From NCBI RefSeq assembly GCF_025602895.1, contig NW_026516421.1, positions 1 through 48,934 on the forward strand: DNA of 48,934 nucleotides. The letters are read 5' to 3'. The notes under the pieces are model-generated. The model searched no databases and was not told where the DNA came from. It worked only from the letters and a program-made list of their open reading frames with translations. Shown piece after piece: positions 42,501 to 48,934 of this stretch. A program made the position numbers and the translations under genes. How positions within the stretch are numbered: position 1 is the stretch's first letter; each line of letters begins with the position of its first letter. This DNA is from Polychytrium aggregatum (lineage: Eukaryota; Chytridiomycota; Chytridiomycetes; Polychytriales).

Positions 42501-43681
42501 CTCTTGCTCGTATGTTGCAGACCTCTGGCGGGTGGTGGCGCCACCATGAGGCTGGGCTACAAGCCCGCGAGGCGAAAGATTGTCCTCGACTGAGTCGGAC
42601 GGATGCTGCGAGTGTGCGGAAAGGCTGCCGGATGACGCTGGGCCTTTGGCCTGACGCTTGCGCTTCGGCCACAAAAAAGAGTCGTGGAAAGCTTTGGGGC
42701 CACGCTTCTTGGGCTCGATGTCCATGGTGCAGTTAGCTCCGGCGTTGAGGCAGTTGTTGCAAGGGTGGTTGCCATCACATCGTCTCTTCTTGAGCTTGCA
42801 TCGGTCGCACGACTGAGTTTGGCGCTTGCGCACCTGAGAAAATGTCCGCCGTCGAGTTGTATCGGCATTGGCGTATTGTTGCGTTGTTGTATTGTCGGGT
42901 TGTTGTATTGTTGCGTTATTGTGGGGGCGCCGTACACAGCGCAGACGCCGATGCGAAATAAAGACGGAGATGATAGTGGACGGCCGAAACAGAAACCCGC
43001 CACAAGATAGAACCAGTCAGAGATCGTTGGGTGAGGGTGGAGACGACCCCGCAAACCCTGAGCCTGGATCCGATCGGAGCCGGCCCATTCGTCCACACGG
43101 CACCCAATGGCCAGCCACCGCAACCAGATGCTGGGCTCCGTCGCGTGCGGCCAAGCACCACCCACAAGGCTCCAAATTAAGCCAGCGGGGAGCGGTGCTG
43201 TGCTCTTCTTGGAGGCCGGTGGACCGGTGGACCGGTGGGCCATCACCAGCACACGGCCCCGGCAGCAGCCATCCCGGTCGGCCGGCAATGTTGCGGGATC
43301 AAACCGAATTGCCAACTCTTCGATGGAAGGGCTCACCTTGGTGGGCTCGGACATCTCGGAGGTGCCCGCCTCGGCCCTGGACTGCGAGGAGGTCGCTGAT
43401 GGTGGGGCGAGGTGCTGTGGCGATATGCCGGTTGACCGATCGGTCGGAGGCATGGGGCTGGATGCAGACGACACGGACGATGCAGTAAAGGCGGGATTAT
43501 CGAGCGATACTGCCACGGGAGCTGGCGGTGGTAGCAGTGGTGACGACGGTGTAGCTGCTGATGATGTTGGCAGAGAGGCCGGAGCCGCCGCTGGTGCGGC
43601 CGGAGATGCGGTGAGCTCGGCAGCAACAGGGCGAGCCGAGGGCGACGAGGGAAGGGCCACAGACGACAGAGGGCTTGACAT
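39596..43681 (-). CDS. Zn2Cys6 fungal transcription factor
   Basis: Exon 1 (43681-43337) encodes 115 Ser/Pro/Ala-rich residues. Exon 2 (42833-42121) opens with the binuclear zinc cluster CDRCKLKKRRCDG, then CNNC and a final Cys (spacing C-X2-C-X6-C-X6-C-X2-C-X6-C). A basic stretch (KKRGPK, WPKRKRQ) follows. Short exons probably lie near 42013-41955 and 41870-41730. The next large exon, about 41490-40840, is the fungal middle-homology (fungal_trans) region, with LINCFFTYFHPTLPIIEE and YSIGCLF. The last exon (from about 40530 to 39596) is helical (HFQMEEAWLLLRDYP). These proteins exist only in fungi and close relatives and bind CGG-type half sites. The splice sites between 42.0 and 40.5 kb are not all fixed. 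The regulated pathway cannot be told; no cluster partner is adjacent. Confidence 0.88.
42866..42925. repeat. Simple GTTGTATT-type repeat in intron 1 of the zinc-cluster gene
   Basis: Repeated TATTGTTGCGTTGTTG / GTTGTATTG units close to the 3' splice site of the 500-bp first intron (43336-42834). Probably a short minisatellite. Confidence 0.65.
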
Positions 43682-45222
43682 GGCGGCGGCGGATCTTATT
43701 GATTTAATTTCGAGAGACTCGGAGTAATGAAACGATTATTAAATCTTCCGTATACGACGTTGCAGATCCGAGCGGCCGCGGCAAATTGTGCAGAAGCCCG
43801 GCGGAAGGCGGCGAGAGGGACGAGAGGGAGATCCGTGAGTACCGCGCCGAGCAAGACGAGCTGGCGAGCCCGACAAAGCCGAGCAAGCGAGCCGAGTAAC
43901 CCCAGGCTCGGTCGCTGGTGGTCGGAGTGCATAGAACAGACGGCACTGGAGGGCAAGAGCGAGAGGCAACTCAGCGACCAACGGCAGTGGAGGTGGATGG
44001 TGCAGCGTCTCGCCCGGCGCCAGCACCAGCACCAGCACCAGCACCAACGCAATACCGCCCGGGAGGAGTGAGAAAGCGGAAAAAAAAAGATGTGATTCCC
44101 AGAAGGACAGCCGAGCCAAACAGGCATGAGGAAACTCCGGCAGGAGAGAACCCAGGCCAGGAGGCACTCGGCGCAAGGAGCTCCCTGCCGGGGTGCATCC
44201 GAGCCGCTCTCGGGACAGGCAAAGCCAATCCAGACCCTTGGAGAAACGGTGAACATATCCTCGCGCCTGCCAACAGCTGGCTGATCCGCCGCCGCAGCAG
44301 CAACAGAGCCTGGGTGCTGCACCAGCAGGAAAAACGCAAAGCGGGGCATACCGCCTCGGTCCCCCCCCTCCTTCCCTGCAACGAGATCATAAAGTAGCGT
44401 CCGAGGAGCCTACCTGGCGGCCAGGCCGAAGGGATATGTCAGGGTGGAATAAATAGTGGGAAGGAGCGGGGTCAGAATCGTGGGAGGGGTTGGGTGCGGG
44501 GGCAATATGTTATGGGTTGAAAAATTTGCGGGGAAGCTGTGGTAACCGGAAATGATAGCGGGAATGCCGCAAGCAGCGCTATATCGGCGGATTGGAGGGA
44601 AAGCTCGCTGGGAGCCAAAGAGCCAGAGCCGCCGAGCCATCAAGGAAGTGGAAAAAGCTCGACCAAGAGAGAGCAACAACAGCGACCGCGGACGAACCGC
44701 GGCGGCGAGGCGGTATTTACGAGGGCGGGGTGTTTCCCCGAGACGGACGCCACGGCAGCATTTTTCCGCCGGGCGCGGGGGAATGTGCTCGAAACCGCGC
44801 CGCGTTGGCGGGGCCGGCGAGGGACAAACAGTGAGCAGCAATGAGTCGTGCTGTGGGGGGTGGTGATCCGGCAACAGGAACATGCTGCAGAAGGTTGTGC
44901 ATCACACATCCGCCAGGAGAAAGCAAGCAAGCACGGTGCTTGCTGGGATGTTGATCGTGTGGCCCGTGAGGGCATTGTGTCCCAATCGGCCGCGCGGATC
45001 CAGTTGCCCGGACCAGACCAGACCCAGATTCGCTCTGCAATGCTCGGGCGTCATGGAGCCTGTGCCCAACCGGTCAGCGACAGTGTCCCGTTCGGGGGCT
45101 TATCGAGTATATTCAAGATCCAGAGCCCGGGTGTCGGGGCCCGAACGGCTCCACACCCCTCCCCACCCACTGTATCGTGCGGACGCTGAAGGTTCATCAG
45201 TCCAGGCCGTCCCGAGGGTCGA
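43682..45222. other. Long intergenic region upstream of the zinc-cluster gene
   Basis: About 1.5 kb, GC-rich. It should contain the promoter of the minus-strand transcription factor and the 3' region of the signalosome gene. Several open frames of 100-217 codons occur on both strands, but their translations are arginine- and proline-rich without domains, and none has clear splice partners. A (CACCAG)n tract lies at about 44018-44050. I support no gene here. Confidence 0.5.
44018..44050. repeat. Hexanucleotide repeat (CAGCAC)n
   Basis: Five consecutive near-perfect CAGCAC units upstream of the transcription factor gene. Confidence 0.8.
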
Positions 45223-46551
45223 TCAAAACGAGCGCACGGAATCTTCGCGCCCGTCAAAGTCGTCATCGGCAGGCACAGAGACGCTGCCCGCCCGCTCTCC
45301 TTGGATGGTCTTGTTGACATACTCCCGAGACAAGACAATGTCACGCTCCAGCCGTGAGAGAACCTGGTTCAGAACATCGATCTCCGAGATGTTGCGGTGT
45401 AGATTGTCCATCGTTTCGGCTGTATCGTATGTCTCGGGCGAGTCCTGGAACGATACCATCCCGCCGTCGGCGTGACTGATTGCCGCAAAGATCTCGCCGT
45501 CTTCGATCATACGCAGGAGGAAGTGCTCGGCTGCACCTGGATCCGAGGAGCTGTCGCTCCACCCGAGTCCAACAGACTTGGAGATATCTTCGAGCGACAG
45601 CGTCAGGTACGTATCGGTCAGCTGCTGGATTGCCTTGCCGGTCAGAGCAGCGACACAGAGCTTAGCCAGACCCAGGTTGTTGTGCTTGGCGAAGATGTCT
45701 TGGGCCTTGGAAAACTCGATCTCGATCCGTGCAGCATTTAGGCTTTCGTAAGCCGTGCCGAACTCGATGTAGCCTGTGCACATATTTCGGATGGCCCGGC
45801 TGACAGCGATGGAGGTGTACTTTGGCAAAGTAGGCAGGCGGCCCGAGCGCAATAGCGCTGCAAACACCCATTTCTGGTAAGCCTCCAGCTGGACGGCCGA
45901 TACCGCCAAGGCCGGTGCAGAGACAACCATCTCAAAGAAGCGTGCAGCGCGCTCATAGTCCTCGCACCCTATGAGCAAGATACCGCCGTAGTAGTGGTAG
46001 AGCAGGTAGTCTTGGATACTGGCTCCATAGACCTTGGGATCGACCTCGGTGATCTCGGTGTTGAGGATCGGCAGAGCTCGGTGGTAGGTCTTGGCCAGGA
46101 GGCAGAACTTTGCAAAGTGCGGGTGGAGCGGAGTCAGAGAGCCGGGTCGCCCCCATAGCCCGATGGCTTTGCTCAGGACCTCCACCGCGACTATAGGGAG
46201 CGGGATTTGGCCCAGATACTGGGTCAGTATCTGCGTAAAGCGCGGCAAGTCCCCGGAGATTTGGTTGATGATGCTGGGGCTGGCCGAGGACAGAAACTTG
46301 ATCACGAAGGGGATCAAGTTCGGGGGACGCTGCGGCGTGCCATGGGTCAGTCTTGCCATCAATATAAAGTAGTAGACGATCGACTGCGTGGCTGGGTCGA
46401 GGACACTGAGCGGGTCAGAGCGATTTGATAGCTGCTGCAAAAGGATCGAGTGGGGGGCTGCCTTCATCGTCTGGATAATGGTCGGGGTGTCCTGCCAGCC
46501 TTGGAACGACTGCAGATGGGCCAAAAGATCATCAATGCTGCTGATGGACAT
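45223..46551 (-). CDS. csn3: COP9 signalosome subunit 3
   Basis: 442 residues in one exon, close to the size of animal CSN3 (about 420). The helical-repeat N-terminal part leads into YHYYGGILLIGCEDYERAARFF, PALAVSAVQLEAYQKW and LPKYTS, all strongly like CSN3. The PCI domain near the C-terminus has LTLSLEDISKSVGL, MIEDGEIFAAI and DGGMVSFQD. CSN3 is a scaffold subunit of the complex that removes NEDD8 from cullins and so controls SCF ligases; the F-box gene in the same window belongs to that pathway, but the linkage is probably chance. I prefer the Met at 46551, directly before the conserved start SISSIDDLLAHLQ, over an upstream in-frame Met at 46668. Confidence 0.95.
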   Translation of the reverse strand: MSISSIDDLLAHLQSFQGWQDTPTIIQTMKAAPHSILLQQLSNRSDPLSVLDPATQSIVYYFILMARLTHGTPQRPPNLIPFVIKFLSSASPSIINQISGDLPRFTQILTQYLGQIPLPIVAVEVLSKAIGLWGRPGSLTPLHPHFAKFCLLAKTYHRALPILNTEITEVDPKVYGASIQDYLLYHYYGGILLIGCEDYERAARFFEMVVSAPALAVSAVQLEAYQKWVFAALLRSGRLPTLPKYTSIAVSRAIRNMCTGYIEFGTAYESLNAARIEIEFSKAQDIFAKHNNLGLAKLCVAALTGKAIQQLTDTYLTLSLEDISKSVGLGWSDSSSDPGAAEHFLLRMIEDGEIFAAISHADGGMVSFQDSPETYDTAETMDNLHRNISEIDVLNQVLSRLERDIVLSREYVNKTIQGERAGSVSVPADDDFDGREDSVRSF

Positions 46552-47330
46552 GGCTTCGGTGCAAAGGGTCCCGTAAGGTTCAAAAGAGGTTCGCTCTTGG
46601 AGGGTGGCTTTGGGGCACGGCGATGAAACAGCTCGCGGAAGGCAAACGACCGCAGGCCTGAGGGCCAAACGACGGGGCGGTCAGACAGTCAGCAACACTC
46701 AGCGGCGGTCAGCCAAATGATGCTCGGTACCACACGCAACTGCGATCGCGCTGTGTCATGATAGAACGCTATCGCAAGAGCAAGGGGGAGGGGACTCACC
46801 AAACGACCAGGAGCAGCGGACAGATGGTGGACGACAGGCAGGCGCTCGAGCTCAGGGAGGTGAGGCCAGCCCAACCTGAAGCTCTTCGGTCATATGAAAG
46901 TCACGTTTGGAGACCGCGCCTGCTAGGGTCGGCACCACGCCCAAGACCCAGCCCCCTTCACGCCCAGAAACGGGACACAGCATCCGTGCGGGTGGGAAGA
47001 AATTGATCGAGTGCCTGGCTGAACGATGGCGGTCGGCGCCCGCACTGCTGCGATAGGCCTGGCCGATGGGATATCGGCCGCAGCTCGTGTCGAGTCGACG
47101 ACCGATGCTCCAAACGGCGAACCAGAGTCAACCGACCCTCCCATATCTCATATCGAAATCGTAAACTGTTTATTGACACGATGCACAATGCATCGGAGAC
47201 ACCCAGCTCAGAGCCAAGGCAGCACAGGGATAAGATGAGCCACGAGAGACTCCACCGTCATCCCATATCGCTGCCTCACGAGTGCGGAGCGATAGGCAAG
47301 TCCATTGTGCTTGTGAGCAAGTTGCAACCG
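46552..47330. other. Intergenic region upstream of csn3
   Basis: About 780 bp holding the csn3 promoter and the 3' region of the next minus-strand gene. One AACGGGACAC decamer (46969-46978) resembles the transposon ends at 18-25 kb but stands alone. No gene is seen. Confidence 0.5.
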
Positions 47331-48160
47331 TTAGCTGGCCGTCCGCTTTCGCAGGCCACTGGACTCGGCCGCGGTGGATGACTCGACGCGCTCGGTCAAC
47401 GGAATGTCTTTCAAATTGGAGGAGGTGGTGGCGCTGGAGCCTTGAGTCGATTCTGCGGCTTTGGCGGCGTCGGTGAGGGCTCGAATGCGCTGCTGGTTGA
47501 GGATATGCTCGTAGATATCCTTGAGTCGGCGATAGAGAACCAAAACCATAAAGAGAGAGAAGAGGCTCATGTACATATTCCGCTGGTTGTAGAGCTTTTT
47601 GATTTTTTTCATCGTAATAGGCCTCGCGGGCTGCATTGGAGAAGCACCAAAGGGAACATGGGTCAGCCGAAGTCACCAGGCACGTTACCCGTCCGAGCGA
47701 GGAGCCAAGGGACCAGCAGCACTTGGGCAGCTCTGCGTGATCACACGGCTCTGGCACACAACCCTACCGAGAGCGTTGTGTTCGTGGGCAGAATGATCGT
47801 GGTTGTGAGCGTGATCGTGCTCGAGCCGGTAGAGGCGGTTGATGGTATCGACAAAGACACCACCGACGATGACGAGGAATAGGCGGCCTGCCCAAACGAT
47901 GTATTCGTGTTGGACGATCTGGCTGACGGTCTCCGAAGATGTACTTGCGACTGTGGGTGCAGAGATTCAGCATCCATCTCAGCGCTTCAAAACCGCCGTC
48001 GATATCTGCTGCTGGCAGTCGACCCACAAGGACCAGAATGCGGGTGAAGGTGCGAGACTTACGTCTTAAGAGGCACAAAGTTGAGCGGCACGAGCAGCAG
48101 TATGAAAATAACGATCTCTGAGATCAGAGCATAGTATATCAGATGGTTGAAGAGCGACAT
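47331..48160 (-). CDS. BAP31/Yet-like ER membrane protein
   Basis: Three exons: 48160-48063, about 47943-47763 and 47630-47331. The protein starts MSLFNHLIYYALISE with a first membrane segment (IVIFILLLVPLNF). Exon 2 has YIVWAGRLFLVIVGGVFVD, the second. The third is in KLYNQRNMYMSLFSLFMVLVLYR, the most conserved BAP31 segment. BAP31/Yet proteins sit in the ER and assist export and quality control of membrane proteins. The loop after the second segment is unusually His-rich (EHDHAHNHDHSAHEHN). The 5' splice site of intron 2 is ambiguous: GTAGGG at 47767 would need a one-base change at the A7 run (47603-47609) to keep frame, while GTTGTG at 47762 keeps frame. The tail is short and lacks the usual long coiled coil and an obvious dilysine signal. 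Confidence 0.78.
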
Positions 48161-48401
48161 GGTTGGCAGTTGCAAAGAGGCACGAGCGAGGATGCGGGAG
48201 AGGCGCCGTCGCTTTCGCTGCTCCTTTTCAAGCCCTGGCTCCCGCCCGCCAAGGCCCCGCCACGACCGCCAAGGCCGGTGGCGCGGCTCCGCGTGTCTTC
48301 CACGTGGTAGAAATCCACGTGGGCATCACTATGTCCATCTTTGGAAGGCGGGCGCACGAGCGGAACGCACACCGCAGCCGGCCGTCCAGCCTATTCCGTT
48401 C

Positions 48402-48460
48402 GCCCTGCTCGCCCCTGCTCGTCCTGCCCGCCCTGCTCGTCCTGCTCGTCCTGCTCGGTT
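48402..48460. repeat. 9-bp tandem repeat, CCTGCTCGT type
   Basis: About six imperfect copies of CCTGCTCGY / CCTGCCCGC between the BAP31-like gene and the possible gene at the right end. Probably noncoding. Confidence 0.7.
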
Positions 48461-48538
48461 CCCATCAGCAAAGCCCCAGCGCCAGACTCAGCCCGCGCCC
48501 CGTCAACACCTCAAACATATCCCTATCCGGGGCCAGCA

Positions 48539-48934
48539 ATGACTTCCAATCCGATCGAAGCCGCCATCCTGGCTGCGGCTGACAACGGTAGATCGCATAT
48601 CTGCCTCTATATTTAGAGTGACAATGTTCCTGGCAAGACTTTTGCTGAAGCAGCATCGCTTGCATAAACGCCCAGGCGAACCGGAAACTGGGGTCCATTC
48701 CGATCCGTTCTTCCTGGGTGTCACCGCCATTTACTCATTCTGGCGTCGTCTGTGGCCCGACATCAGAGGGCTCCTCAGAGTCAAGGATTCAAGCCTTTGA
48801 GCAGCTCAGGAGTCAGTTGGATATCGAAACTCGCGATACAGAGGTATAGTATCTCGCATGCGCTGCAAGGGAACGGATCGCTGTTGCAGAGTTCCTTGAC
48901 TCCCACTCTTGTCTCACACTTGAGGGCCCGTGAT
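48539..48934 (+). CDS. Possible 5' exons of a gene running off the right edge
   Basis: An ATG at 48539 in decent context (GCAATGACT) opens MTSNPIEAAILAAADN and meets a GTAGAT donor-like site near 48589. A second coding-looking stretch, FEQLRSQLDIETRDTE, lies near 48800-48847 just before a GTATAG donor-like site. The exon between them is unclear. This looks like the N-terminus of a coiled-coil or helical protein that continues outside the window. I do not recognise it. Confidence 0.3.

Noticed and set aside
44410-44883. 157-codon minus-strand frame between the zinc-cluster gene and csn3
   Set aside because: Proline/arginine-rich translation, no domain, no splice partner; GC-rich noncoding DNA gives such frames often.
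45083-46978. GTGTCCCGTT (45083-45092) and AACGGGACAC (46969-46978) as ends of an element around csn3
   Set aside because: The two decamers point outward, the opposite of the arrangement in the real elements, and no further similarity extends from them. Chance or isolated relics.
48618-48800. 60-codon plus-strand frame near the right edge
   Set aside because: Overlaps the tentative exon region, but its translation has no recognisable feature and no link to the neighbouring coding-looking segments.
1-48934. tRNA, rRNA or CRISPR loci
   Set aside because: I looked for TPsiC-loop-like GGTTCRA motifs with matching stems and for regular spaced repeats and found none convincing; a dedicated tRNA scan could still reveal one.

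Overview
The window reads as nuclear DNA of a flagellated (zoosporic, chytrid-type) fungus. A Zn2Cys6 transcription factor with a fungal middle-homology region points to fungi. A near-complete axonemal-type dynein heavy chain points to a lineage with motile flagella. Short GT-AG introns (about 65-500 bp) and GC-rich, compact gene spacing agree. Species cannot be named from the sequence alone.

Layout. 1-6.6 kb: an old solo LTR, then a complete Ty3/Gypsy chromovirus-type LTR retrotransposon (864-6582). Its 466-bp LTRs appear identical, the target duplication is CCTCC, gag and pol are open, and a textbook -1 frameshift signal joins them. 7.2-10.9 kb (minus): a four-exon gene whose phases join into a 1,086-residue TIR / NB-ARC / kinesin-light-chain-type TPR protein, i.e. 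an NLR-like receptor with a TIR head. 11.5-14.0 kb (minus): a seven-exon secreted/membrane DOMON-cytochrome b561 protein. 14.6-16.2 kb (minus): an unrecognised multi-exon gene. 16.7-17.9 kb (plus): a membrane-associated protein, possibly Pex11-like.

18.0-25.4 kb is a mobile-element cluster around an F-box gene (18643-20418, minus). The main element (about 21714-25426) is bounded by AAAAAACGGGACA inverted repeats. It carries a DD34E IS630/Tc1-mariner transposase and, in the same orientation, a 790-residue Fanzor (eukaryotic TnpB-like RNA-guided nuclease). Two short elements (18045-18437 and 21011-21511) have the same type of ends. They contain only the Fanzor C-terminal coding relic plus the 3' non-coding segment, where the guide RNA scaffold is expected. 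A 145-bp MITE with 12-bp perfect ends sits between. This family (autonomous transposase plus Fanzor element, and small derivatives that kept the Fanzor 3' end) is the most interesting system here.

25.9-39.3 kb (plus): a five-exon dynein heavy chain (about 4,232 residues) with a strikingly altered motor: AAA1 has lost the Walker B Asp-Glu pair and AAA4 has lost its P-loop. 39.6-43.7 kb (minus): the Zn2Cys6 regulator. 45.2-46.6 kb (minus): COP9 signalosome subunit 3. 47.3-48.2 kb (minus): a BAP31/Yet-like ER membrane protein with a His-rich loop. The right end may hold the start of another plus-strand gene. Apart from the two transposable elements, the genes show no operon-like logic and look like ordinary unlinked housekeeping or accessory genes.
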